A program made the translations under genes and the position numbers. Below are positions 1-6,351 of a stretch of DNA of 9,157 bases, in pieces. Source of the DNA: an uncultured Oscillospiraceae bacterium (lineage in GTDB: Bacteria; Bacillota; Clostridia; Oscillospirales; Acutalibacteraceae); assembly GCA_905200265.1 (NCBI GenBank), contig CAJKJS010000040.1:1-9157 (forward strand), written 5' to 3'. Below the pieces are notes generated by a model. It was not told the origin of the DNA. It did no database searches and saw only the letters and a list, made by a program, of their open reading frames with translations. Each line of letters starts with the position of its first letter. The first letter of the stretch is position 1.

Positions 1-7
1 GAAACAG

Positions 8-16
8 CCTCCTTCT
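8..16 (-). promoter_or_regulatory. Shine-Dalgarno site of a minus-strand gene off the left edge
   Basis: Read on the minus strand, AGAAGGAGG lies seven bases from the window edge, so a start codon is expected just outside the window. It sits downstream of the minus-strand promoter at 38-66. The gene itself is not visible and cannot be named. Confidence 0.65.
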
Positions 17-37
17 CCAAAAAGAGTGTACCATGAT

Positions 38-66
38 ATTATATCATACCGAAAAGGTAAACTCAA
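38..66 (-). promoter_or_regulatory. Sigma-70/SigA-type promoter for the gene beyond the left edge
   Basis: On the minus strand there is a -35 TTGAGT (61-66), a 17-base spacer and a perfect -10 TATAAT (38-43). A strong Shine-Dalgarno follows at 8-16. The promoter begins only about 24 bases beyond the stop of the nitroreductase gene, which reads the same way. I see no terminator between them, so the off-window gene could also receive read-through transcription. Confidence 0.75.
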
Positions 67-89
67 ACCGGCTTTATCGTCGCAAAATT

Positions 90-605
90 TTACCGGAAAA
101 AGCAGGTTTCGGTAAGGGGCAGCCGGTTGGTTTCAAACCGGTCGGGATCGGCCTGTACCCCATCAGCCGCATAGCCCAGCACTAACAGGTTTACCGGTAG
201 CCATTCGTTAGGCAGTTCTAGTTCTTCTCGCAAAATATCCGGGTTAAAGTGGCAAATCCACAGCGATGAGAGTCCCCGTTCTGTGGCCGCCATCATCATC
301 TGGTCCGTGACAATGGTGGCATCAATGACGGCGGAATTCATGCCGTCGTACGGACGTACCCAGGATTTTGTGCGGTCGGCGCATACCACCAGTACGCAGG
401 GGCCACCGTGAATATTGGCAGCTTTGGCGGCCTTGGCAACCGCTTCTTCACTTTGCAGAACCAGTATCCGCTGGGGTTGTTTGTTGCAGGCCGTGGGGCT
501 GCGGCGGCCGGCCTGTAAAACTTCCTGGATGAGAGAAGTGTCCACCGTCCGGGAACTGTAGCGGCGCACGGAAAACCGGGCTTCTTGGCATTGGGTAAAC
601 GTCAT
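90..605 (-). CDS. Small nitroreductase-family FMN protein
   Basis: The 171-residue protein resembles short single-domain nitroreductases, which bind FMN as dimers and use NAD(P)H to reduce nitro compounds, quinones or other acceptors. Visible family signs are SVRRY at residues 12-16 and SPTACNKQP at 36-44 (phosphate and flavin contact region). A helix with DATIVTDQMMMAA at about 95-107 leads into GLSSLWICHFNP at 111-122, the usual family core. The start is the ATG at 605, with AAAGGAG eight bases upstream. A longer reading from a TTG would run through that site and is unlikely. It is divergent from the AraC-type gene, with 142 bases between them. The substrate cannot be told from sequence, and 'nitroreductase' is a family name only. 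Confidence 0.88.
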   Translation of the reverse strand: MTFTQCQEARFSVRRYSSRTVDTSLIQEVLQAGRRSPTACNKQPQRILVLQSEEAVAKAAKAANIHGGPCVLVVCADRTKSWVRPYDGMNSAVIDATIVTDQMMMAATERGLSSLWICHFNPDILREELELPNEWLPVNLLVLGYAADGVQADPDRFETNRLPLTETCFFR

Positions 606-637
606 GAAAAGGGCTCCTTTCAATAAAGAATAGGTTC

Positions 638-646
638 AGCATACCA
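638..646 (-). promoter_or_regulatory. Probable extended -10 promoter of the nitroreductase gene
   Basis: On the minus strand TATGCT (638-643) is preceded by TGG, giving the extended -10 form TGnTATnnT. No good -35 is visible 17 bases upstream, which suits an extended -10 promoter. Transcription would begin about 30 bases before the ATG at 605. Confidence 0.45.
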
Positions 647-683
647 CAAATTTTGGAAAAGGAAAAGTCCCCGTTAAGGCGGC

Positions 684-711
684 TTGCGTTTCGCTTCAAA
701 ACCGGTATAAT
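684..711 (+). promoter_or_regulatory. Promoter of the AraC-family regulator gene
   Basis: TTGCGT (684-689), a 16-base spacer and a perfect TATAAT (706-711) stand ahead of the gene starting at 748. It lies back to back with the nitroreductase promoter, so the 142-base divergent region could hold shared operators. I see no clear operator repeat there. Confidence 0.65.
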
Positions 712-747
712 GAAAAAAGACCATGTAAAAAGGAGACTATACCCTTT

Positions 748-1680
748 ATGCTTCGTTATTTACCCACCCAAATGCCCCGCATTACGTTCATGGGCCGTGT
801 GAATTACCGGGAACCCTGGTGCCATTTTCACAGGGTGACGCCGGTGTATATCCTTTATTACATCTTCTCCGGCGAAATGTACCTGAATGAAAATGGGGTG
901 GAGTACGTGCTGCGCCCGGGGGAATACCTATTGTTGGAACCTGGGTACGAAACTTTTGGCACCAAGGCGGCGCGGTGCGATTACTATTTTGTTCATTTCG
1001 AACACATGGATTTTACTCCGTCTTCCTTATCGCCGGAAGCCATCCGCCGCCGTTTGCAGCAGATCCGGCAGATGAGCCTGGAAGAAAAGCTGGAACCGGA
1101 AAGTGATTATGCCCAGGCAGAGTGTTTCCTGGAAAAATACGCCATGGTGGAAGACCCCGCGGTGCGTCTGCGGGTGTACGGGCTTTTGGAAGAAGCGGTG
1201 CAGCATACCCGGCTGCACACGGAAAACCATCGGTGTATTGGTTCGTGTAAACTGCTGGAAAGTCTGATGGAGCTCTCTCGTTCCCAAGCGGATAAAATTT
1301 TGCAACAGCACGCCGCCTGTACGCCGGAAATGGCGGAAAAGATTCAGCAGGTGGTCCAGTATCTACATAGCGAATACCCCAACAAAATTACGTCCCAGGA
1401 AATCGAAATCCGTTTTGCTGTGAATTTTGATTACCTGAATCGGGTATTCCGGCAGGTGACCGGCAGCACGATTTTCCACTATTTGTCGGCGGTGCGGCTA
1501 AACCATGCCAAGGAGTTTTTGGCTACAACCACCATGCGTTCATCGGAAATTGCTGGCAACACAGGCATTGGCGACGAATACTATTTCAGTAAATTTTTCA
1601 AAAAGATGACAGGCCTATCGCCCCGTCAATACCGCAGCCGCTATCTACCGGAGCCAAACCTCTCCCTTCATGAAAAGTAA
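748..1680 (+). CDS. AraC/XylS-family transcriptional regulator with cupin-like sensor
   Basis: This is a 310-residue protein of typical AraC-family length. Residues about 20-90 look like the cupin-type ligand-binding arm: a tyrosine-rich strand YILYYIFSGEMYLNENG at 34-50, followed by LRPGEYLLLEPG at 55-66. The C-terminal third has the two helix-turn-helix units. The first is around 213-237 and the second around 264-287, with the family signature from about 271 to 296 ending in FFKKMTGLSPRQYR. It would act as a dimeric activator or repressor responding to a small molecule that cannot be deduced. AAAAAGGAG at 727-735 lies 12 bases before the ATG, rather far, but there is no better in-frame start. 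Divergent orientation makes the nitroreductase gene one candidate target, and the sirtuin/adenine deaminase pair another. Confidence 0.92.
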   Translation: MLRYLPTQMPRITFMGRVNYREPWCHFHRVTPVYILYYIFSGEMYLNENGVEYVLRPGEYLLLEPGYETFGTKAARCDYYFVHFEHMDFTPSSLSPEAIRRRLQQIRQMSLEEKLEPESDYAQAECFLEKYAMVEDPAVRLRVYGLLEEAVQHTRLHTENHRCIGSCKLLESLMELSRSQADKILQQHAACTPEMAEKIQQVVQYLHSEYPNKITSQEIEIRFAVNFDYLNRVFRQVTGSTIFHYLSAVRLNHAKEFLATTTMRSSEIAGNTGIGDEYYFSKFFKKMTGLSPRQYRSRYLPEPNLSLHEK

Positions 1681-1693
1681 AAGGACGTTTTCC

Positions 1694-1722
1694 TTGCCCG
1701 GTGGACAACATTTGTGTATAAT
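1694..1722 (+). promoter_or_regulatory. Promoter of the sirtuin-adenine deaminase operon
   Basis: TTGCCC (1694-1699), a 17-base spacer and a perfect TATAAT (1717-1722) lie in the gap after the AraC-type gene. The position also argues that the sirtuin starts at the ATG at 1748 and not at the earlier in-frame ATG at 1670, which lies upstream of this promoter. Confidence 0.7.
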
Positions 1723-1747
1723 AGATGAAAGAGAGGAAGTGGCGCCC

Positions 1748-2527
1748 ATGGGACCGAAAGAACAACTGGCCCGGTGGATCGAGGAAAGTCCCCAATGGGT
1801 CTTTTTCGGTGGCGCCGGTGTTTCTACCGAAAGCGGCATTCCTGATTTTCGCAGTGAAAACGGGCTGTACCGCCAAAAGTTTGCCTATCCGCCGGAAGTT
1901 ATGCTCAGCCGCACATTTTTTGATGCTCACCCCCGGGAGTTTTTCGACTTCTACCGAAAGAAAATGATTGCCCCCGGTGCCCGGCCCAATGCGGCCCACA
2001 AAGCCCTGGCGGCGTGGGAAAAGCAGGGCAGAAGTGTTTGCGTAGTAACCCAGAATATTGACGGGCTGCATCAGATGGCCGGCAGTCGCCGTGTATGGGA
2101 ACTTCATGGCAGCGTGCACCGCAATTTTTGTATGCACTGCGGCAAAGAATATCCGCTCAGCTTTATACAGGAAAGCCAGGGGGTGCCTCGGTGTGCATGC
2201 GGGGGAATCGTAAAGCCCGATGTGGTGCTGTACGAAGAAGGACTGTCGGAATCGGTACTCAACGGTGCCGTACGGGATATCGCGAAGGCGGATTTACTTA
2301 TCGTGGCGGGTACCAGTTTAACGGTGTACCCGGCAGCAGGGCTGCTGCAGGCCTTTTCCGGCCGCCATATGGTAGTGATCAACCGCACGCCTACCCCCGC
2401 GGACAAGAAAGCGGATCTGTTGTTTTCTGAACCGGTGGGACAAGTGCTTGAAGAAGTTGCAAAGTTGCTGGAGGGCAGCATAAGTAGCAAATCACATAAA
2501 GGACAAAAGGAGGCATTTTATGATTAA
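1748..2527 (+). CDS. NAD-dependent protein deacylase (sirtuin, CobB/Sir2 type)
   Basis: Sirtuins remove acetyl or other acyl groups from protein lysines using NAD, releasing nicotinamide and O-acyl-ADP-ribose in the cytoplasm. The 259-residue protein has every core motif. The NAD loop GAGVSTESGIPDFRS is at 22-36 and TQNIDGLH at 101-108. LHGS at 119-122 carries the catalytic His120. A zinc ribbon has Cys128/Cys131 and Cys149/Cys151, with a short C-x-C second pair. KPDVVLYEE follows, then GTSLTVYPAAGL. The start is the ATG at 1748, eight bases after GAGAGGAAG at 1731-1739 and downstream of a promoter. An earlier in-frame ATG at 1670 overlaps the AraC-type gene and would add 26 residues unlike the family. 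The gene overlaps the adenine deaminase start by 8 bases, implying co-transcription and possibly coupled translation. Deacetylation versus another acyl preference cannot be decided here. Confidence 0.93.
   Translation: MGPKEQLARWIEESPQWVFFGGAGVSTESGIPDFRSENGLYRQKFAYPPEVMLSRTFFDAHPREFFDFYRKKMIAPGARPNAAHKALAAWEKQGRSVCVVTQNIDGLHQMAGSRRVWELHGSVHRNFCMHCGKEYPLSFIQESQGVPRCACGGIVKPDVVLYEEGLSESVLNGAVRDIAKADLLIVAGTSLTVYPAAGLLQAFSGRHMVVINRTPTPADKKADLLFSEPVGQVLEEVAKLLEGSISSKSHKGQKEAFYD
2505..2513 (+). promoter_or_regulatory. Strong Shine-Dalgarno inside the sirtuin 3' end
   Basis: AAAAGGAGG ends six bases before the ATG at 2520. It lies inside the last codons of the sirtuin gene and fixes the start of the adenine deaminase. 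Confidence 0.8.
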
Positions 2528-4322
2528 TCATTTTTGTGCTTCCCCCTTGTGGGAAGTTAGCCGTACGCTGTGTGACGTGGCCATGGGACGCCGTCCGGCA
2601 GATATCGTCATTAAAGGAGCCAAACTTGTCAACGTGTGCACCCATGAAGTGCAGGAAAATACGGACGTAGCCATTGCGGCCGGTCGTATTGCTCTGGTGG
2701 GGGATGCGTCCCACTGTGTGGGTGAGGGTACGAAGGTCATTGAAGCGAATGGCCAATACCTGGCCCCCGGTTTCCTTGATGGGCACATCCATGTGGAATC
2801 CTCCATGCTGGGGGTAGGCGAATATGCCAAAGCGGTTATCCCCCATGGCACTGTGGGCATTTATATGGACCCCCACGAAATCTGCAACGTATTAGGACTT
2901 GAAGGCGTAAAGTGCATGATGGACGATGCGGCCCGTACGCCGCTGAAAGCCATGCTGACCACTCCCAGTTGTGTACCGGCTGTGCCCGGGTTTGAAGATA
3001 CGGGTTCTTTCGTTGGTCCCAAAGAAGTGGCCGAAACCATGGACTGGGATTGCACCGTGGGATTGGGCGAAATGATGAACTTCCCCGGCATTTTAGGTTC
3101 CACCGAACATGCCCACGGGATCAACGGTGAAACACTCAAAGCTGGGAAAATTATCACCGGGCACTATTCCATGCCTGAAACAGGAATGGGCCTGAATGCT
3201 TATATTGCCAGCGGTGTACGCTGCTGCCATGAATCCACCCGGGAAGAAGATGCCCTGCAAAAAATGCGTCTTGGCATGTATGCCATGCTGCGGGAAGGTT
3301 CCGCATGGCACGACCTGCACGAAGTGGCAAAGAGCATCACCCGCCACGAAGTAGATACCCGCTTTGCGGTGCTGATTAGTGATGACACCCATCCCCATAC
3401 GCTGATGGCCCAGGGACATCTGGATCATATTGTGCGCCGCGCTATTGAAGAGGGAATCGACCCCGTTACGGCGATTCAGATGGTCACCATTAACTGTGCC
3501 CAGTGCTTCCAGATGGATCACGAACTCGGCTCTGTTACGCCGGGTAAGTGCGCCGATATGGTTTTGTTTACAGATCTTACGCAAATCGATATTACCCAGG
3601 TGCTGATCAATGGGCAGGTTGTGGCGGAAAATGGAAGCATGCTCGCTCCCATGGCGCCGTATACGTACCCCGAATGGGCCACCCACACCATGCACCTGAA
3701 AGATGCCGTTACGCCGGATTCTTTCCGCGTAGCAGCTTCCGGCAAGCGTGCCGTTGTGCATGCCATTGAAGTGATTCCGGCCCGAGTAGGTTCCTATGAC
3801 AGAGAAGTTACGCTGGAAGTCAAAGACGGTTGCCTGGAATCGGATGTATCCCAGGATGTGCTGAAAACCGCGGTATTTGAACGGCACCACGAAACCGGTA
3901 AAGTAGGATACGGTTTTGTTAAGGGCTTTGGCATTAAGAGGGGCGCTATTGCTTCTACTGTGGCTCATGATGCTCATAACCTCATGGTTATCGGCGTCAA
4001 CGATGACGACATGGCTCTGGCGGCGAACACCCTTATTGAGTGTGGCGGCGGTATGGTAGCCGTAGCCGATGGGCAGGTACTGGGATGCGTGCCGCTGCCC
4101 ATTGCCGGGCTGATGAACGATCTGCCGGTGGAAGAAATGAGTAAAAAGGTCGAAAAACTGGAAGAAGCCTGGGAAGCCATCGGCTGCACCATGCCTTCGC
4201 CGTTTATGACCATGGCTCTGATCGCTCTGGCGTGTCTGCCGGAACTGCGGCTGACAAACCGCGGATTGGTTGACTGCAACCGCTTCTGTTTCACGGACCT
4301 TATTATCCGCGAAGAAGAATAA
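2520..4322 (+). CDS. ade: Adenine deaminase
   Basis: The enzyme hydrolyses adenine to hypoxanthine and ammonia (EC 3.5.4.2) in purine salvage. The 600-residue length is in the usual range for this amidohydrolase-superfamily enzyme. An N-terminal beta domain (about 25-80) is followed by GHIHVESS at 88-95 (metal ligands His89 and His91) and a DPHEICNVLG segment at 117-126. GLGEMMN at 181-187 carries a probable metal-bridging glutamate. TGHYS around 213-217, CCHEST at 235-240 and ISDDTHPH at 286-293 supply further active-site His and Asp. Residues from about 425 to the end form the extra C-terminal domain typical of Ade/AdeC. The Shine-Dalgarno at 2505-2513 fixes the start. It overlaps the sirtuin gene and is followed by a strong terminator, so the two genes form a discrete operon. 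Family assignment is very secure. Confidence 0.96.
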   Translation: MINHFCASPLWEVSRTLCDVAMGRRPADIVIKGAKLVNVCTHEVQENTDVAIAAGRIALVGDASHCVGEGTKVIEANGQYLAPGFLDGHIHVESSMLGVGEYAKAVIPHGTVGIYMDPHEICNVLGLEGVKCMMDDAARTPLKAMLTTPSCVPAVPGFEDTGSFVGPKEVAETMDWDCTVGLGEMMNFPGILGSTEHAHGINGETLKAGKIITGHYSMPETGMGLNAYIASGVRCCHESTREEDALQKMRLGMYAMLREGSAWHDLHEVAKSITRHEVDTRFAVLISDDTHPHTLMAQGHLDHIVRRAIEEGIDPVTAIQMVTINCAQCFQMDHELGSVTPGKCADMVLFTDLTQIDITQVLINGQVVAENGSMLAPMAPYTYPEWATHTMHLKDAVTPDSFRVAASGKRAVVHAIEVIPARVGSYDREVTLEVKDGCLESDVSQDVLKTAVFERHHETGKVGYGFVKGFGIKRGAIASTVAHDAHNLMVIGVNDDDMALAANTLIECGGGMVAVADGQVLGCVPLPIAGLMNDLPVEEMSKKVEKLEEAWEAIGCTMPSPFMTMALIALACLPELRLTNRGLVDCNRFCFTDLIIREEE

Positions 4323-4339
4323 GAAATCGTTTTCTCTGA

Positions 4340-4378
4340 AAAAAAGTCCGCGAGGAAACTCTTCGTGGACTTTTTTCT
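4340..4378 (+). terminator. Intrinsic terminator after adenine deaminase
   Basis: Arms at 4340-4356 and 4360-4376 pair over 17 positions with two G-U wobbles: AAAAAAGTCC faces GGACTTTTTT, with a three-base loop. It ends in six T residues. Because the left arm starts with an A tract, it could also act on the opposite strand. It begins 18 bases after the stop codon. Confidence 0.92.
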
Positions 4379-4444
4379 TCAGACTTCGACGAAATTAGTG
4401 GGATAATCTTCTTATTTGTCAAAAAAAGTAAGGGGTAAATCAGG

Positions 4445-4450
4445 TATAAT
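4445..4450 (+). promoter_or_regulatory. -10 box of the LytTR regulator gene
   Basis: A perfect TATAAT lies 57 bases before the start at 4507. The best -35-like hexamer, TTGTCA at 4416-4421, is 23 bases away, too far for a normal promoter. At 17 bases there is only an A tract. The promoter may be weak, activator-dependent or read with an up-element-like A tract. Confidence 0.5.
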
Positions 4451-4466
4451 AATACATATTACCAAA

Positions 4467-4481
4467 ACCGGCCCAGCCGGT
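4467..4481 (+). repeat. Short perfect hairpin in the LytTR leader
   Basis: ACCGGC and GCCGGT are perfect inverted copies separated by CCA. They lie between the -10 box and the Shine-Dalgarno (GAGGGGG at 4489-4495). It could be an operator or a leader RNA stem. It is followed by no T run, so it is not a terminator. Confidence 0.5.
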
Positions 4482-4506
4482 AAGACATGAGGGGGAATCG
4501 ATCGGC

Positions 4507-5271
4507 ATGCTCATAGTGGCGGTGTACCATACGGACGAAAAGCGGCAGCAAACGGCGGCCGTACAGCTTCTTGGAGCCATGCGCCAGCATCGTGTGGTTG
4601 GAAAAGTGTATACGGTGCAAAACGTGAATACGTTCCGGAAAGATGTGGAAAACAGCCGGTTTGATATTATCTGCCTGTATACAGGTGTACCGGATGCGGA
4701 AGAGTGGTTGCAGCAAGAGGGACCGGAAGCTATTTTGCTGGATACGCCGGTACAAGAACTGGGACATTATTTGCGGTATAAACCGGCGGCCTGGTTGCCG
4801 AATGATAAGGTTGGCGCTGGGGATGCGTTACAGGCGTGCCTGCATTATATAAAAAAGCGGAGAGAAGCCTGTTTTTGCGTACAGACGAAAAACCGCTGTG
4901 TCCGTATCCCGTATCGCGAGATCCTATATTTAGAAAGCCAGCGGCGCCAGGTAGTAGTACATACCCGGCGGCCGGAAGATTTGGTGGCTTTTACGGCAAC
5001 GCTCGATACGGTGGAAGAAAACCTGAAACCAAGAGGGTTCCTGCGGTGTCACCAAAGCTACTTAGTGAACATGGAACACATAGAAGAGCTCGACAAGACT
5101 ATGCGGCGGTTAAAACTGCGGGACGGGCAGGTAGTGGATATCAGCAAACGGTATTACAAACCGATCAATGAAGCGTTTTTCCATGCAAATGATGACGAAA
5201 GCGTCCAAAAATGCCTTTTTCCGGTTCAAAATGGTGAAAAGGATAGCGCTTTTTCCGGGGCTTCGTTATAA
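4507..5271 (+). CDS. LytTR-family DNA-binding regulator, atypical receiver half
   Basis: The C-terminal half of this 254-residue protein, about residues 124-226, is a LytTR DNA-binding domain. Its marks are IPYREILYLES at 134-144, a strand-rich middle, then GFLRCHQSYLVNMEHI at 177-192 and a closing VDISKRYYKPI at 210-220. Residues 1-110 have a receiver-like rhythm, with MLIVAVYH at the start and RFDIICLYTG at 51-60. However, the place where receivers carry the phosphorylated aspartate holds Tyr58, and no acidic cluster follows strand one in the usual form. No histidine kinase is next to it. It may therefore work without phosphorylation. A 24-residue tail after the domain is not typical. GAGGGGG lies 11 bases before the ATG. 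Its gene precedes the peptidase-dynamin operon in the same direction, which makes that operon and itself the likeliest targets. Confidence 0.85.
   Translation: MLIVAVYHTDEKRQQTAAVQLLGAMRQHRVVGKVYTVQNVNTFRKDVENSRFDIICLYTGVPDAEEWLQQEGPEAILLDTPVQELGHYLRYKPAAWLPNDKVGAGDALQACLHYIKKRREACFCVQTKNRCVRIPYREILYLESQRRQVVVHTRRPEDLVAFTATLDTVEENLKPRGFLRCHQSYLVNMEHIEELDKTMRRLKLRDGQVVDISKRYYKPINEAFFHANDDESVQKCLFPVQNGEKDSAFSGASL
5215..5258 (+). repeat. 10-base direct repeat upstream of the peptidase gene
   Basis: CTTTTTCCGG occurs exactly at 5215-5224 and 5249-5258, 34 bases apart start to start (about three helical turns). A partial copy, GTTTTTCC, is at 5175-5182. The second copy falls at the -35/spacer region of the promoter at 5267. 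It may be a regulator binding site, but it also lies within the 3' coding end of the LytTR gene, so chance is possible. Confidence 0.35.
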
Positions 5272-5272
5272 T
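5267..5272 (+). promoter_or_regulatory. -10 box of the peptidase-dynamin operon
   Basis: A perfect TATAAT overlaps the stop codon of the LytTR gene and stands 39 bases before the next start. The hexamer 17 bases upstream (TAGCGC) is a poor -35, which fits a promoter needing an activator. A strong AAGGAGGG at 5296-5303 follows it, eight bases before the ATG at 5312. Confidence 0.5.
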
Positions 5273-5311
5273 CAAGTCATCAAATGAAAACCACCAAGGA
5301 GGGTATTACTC

Positions 5312-6319
5312 ATGACAAGTTGGAATTTTGACCCGGATACTTACACCCAAGGCCAAGATGCCGATGATTTGGTAGCATCGTCTGCACAGCCGCAGGTCGA
5401 AGAGTATGATTTCAATGGCGATGGTATGACGGATACGGTGTTTGCCTATCAGGATACCAACGGTGACGGAGTTTATGATACCAAAATGACGTCGCTGGAT
5501 TTGGACGGGGATGGCTTCGTCGACTACACGGCCGTGCATGTAGATACCGATGGCGACGGATATGCGGACTACAGCGAATCCGCTTCGGCTATCGACTGGG
5601 ACGGTGACGGACAGATGGATTCCGTGTTCTATGGACAGGATACGGATGGTGACGGCATTATGGAAACAACGCAGCTGTATACCGCCGATGAATGGGCCAG
5701 CTTCTCGACGCCGGAAGTACCGTATACCCCCGATCCCGGTGAAGGGGAAGGATTTTCTGCCGGATACGAACAGTTTGACCCGAACGACACCAATATGGAC
5801 CAGGTCGTGGGAACGCCCACTTCCGACGAACAGTATTGGGAATACCAGGGCGAAAGCGGTCCTTGTGCCATTTATGCCCAGGTTATGGCCTATGAGGCCA
5901 TGACCGGTCAGGACATTGATCCGCAGGAAATGATCGATGTGGCTTATGAAAACGGCTGGTACAGCGGTTCCGGCACCACCATGGAAGACATGGACAAAAT
6001 CCTCAATTACCTGGGGGCCGACACGGAAAAGGGCTTTGGCGGCGATTTGCAGGATCTGCAAGAATGTTTAGAACGGGGCGGCCGTGCCGTGGTGGCTATC
6101 GATGGCAACGAAGTTTGGTATGGCAATACCGACACGTATGCACCCAATGACCCGAACCACGCGGTAGAAGTAATCGGTATTGATTACTCCGGTGAAGAAC
6201 CCATGGTCATTATCAATGACTCCGGTACGCAGGACGGCCATGCGATCATGGTACCGGCTTCCCAGTTTATGGATGCTTGGGAAGACAGTAACTTTTACTA
6301 TGTGGAAGCATACGCCTGA
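5312..6319 (+). CDS. Calcium-loop repeat protein with C39/papain-like cysteine peptidase domain
   Basis: This is a 335-residue, very acidic protein. Residues 33-118 hold six D-x-[DN]-G-D-G-x-x-[DE] motifs, starting at 33, 48, 63, 78, 95 and 110, of the kind that coordinates calcium in thrombospondin-3 and EF-hand-like loops. A linker rich in P, D, E and G (about 132-172) joins a C-terminal domain of about 160 residues that looks like the C39-like/papain fold. It has Gln179 (oxyanion hole), Cys185 in QGESGPCAIYAQ, His283 in PNHAVEVIGID and Asn302/Asp303 in VIINDSG. I infer an active cysteine protease or amidase. No signal peptide, lipobox or membrane segment is visible, which is odd for a calcium-loop protein. 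A cytoplasmic site or a non-Sec export route is possible. It differs from bacteriocin-exporter C39 domains in not being fused to an ABC transporter. It is 32 bases ahead of the next gene and likely heads the operon. Confidence 0.8.
   Translation: MTSWNFDPDTYTQGQDADDLVASSAQPQVEEYDFNGDGMTDTVFAYQDTNGDGVYDTKMTSLDLDGDGFVDYTAVHVDTDGDGYADYSESASAIDWDGDGQMDSVFYGQDTDGDGIMETTQLYTADEWASFSTPEVPYTPDPGEGEGFSAGYEQFDPNDTNMDQVVGTPTSDEQYWEYQGESGPCAIYAQVMAYEAMTGQDIDPQEMIDVAYENGWYSGSGTTMEDMDKILNYLGADTEKGFGGDLQDLQECLERGGRAVVAIDGNEVWYGNTDTYAPNDPNHAVEVIGIDYSGEEPMVIINDSGTQDGHAIMVPASQFMDAWEDSNFYYVEAYA
5408..5683 (+). repeat. Three tandem paired calcium-loop units within the peptidase gene
   Basis: The six loops fall into three units beginning at residues 33, 63 and 95. 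In each unit the first loop has a bulky residue at position two (DFN, DLD, DWD) and the second begins DTN or DTD. Loop spacing is 15 residues except for one 17-residue step. The pattern suggests duplication of a two-loop, roughly 30-residue unit. Confidence 0.8.
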
Positions 6320-6351
6320 TTTTGTGAGTCATGAATGAAAGGAAGATAGTT

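Noticed and set aside
93..102. CCGGAAAAAG, the reverse complement of the 10-base repeat at 5215 and 5249
   Set aside because: It lies in the coding end of the nitroreductase, far from any related promoter. A single distant copy of a low-complexity word is likely chance.
448..699. Second minus-strand frame overlapping the nitroreductase
   Set aside because: It is out of frame with the recognised protein, has no family features, and runs across the divergent promoter region.
1670..1747. N-terminal extension of the sirtuin from the ATG at 1670
   Set aside because: It would overlap the AraC-type gene and start upstream of the promoter at 1694-1722. The added residues do not look like sirtuin sequence, and the ATG at 1748 has its own ribosome site.
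3093..3977. Long minus-strand open frame (294 codons) opposite adenine deaminase
   Set aside because: It lies wholly antisense to a gene with clear family motifs, has no ribosome site or recognisable domain, and is rich in His/Arg as antisense shadows often are.
4402..4407. GATAAT as another -10 box before the LytTR gene
   Set aside because: There is no convincing -35 at 16-18 bases and it directly follows the terminator. The TATAAT at 4445 is better placed.
4379..4506. Possible riboswitch in the LytTR leader
   Set aside because: The leader after the -10 box is only about 50 bases and contains a single short stem, with no conserved aptamer pattern that I can recognise.
5306..6061. Minus-strand open frame opposite the calcium-loop repeats
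   Set aside because: Its apparent repeats are just the antisense image of the GATGGTGACGG-type codons, and no start signal precedes it.
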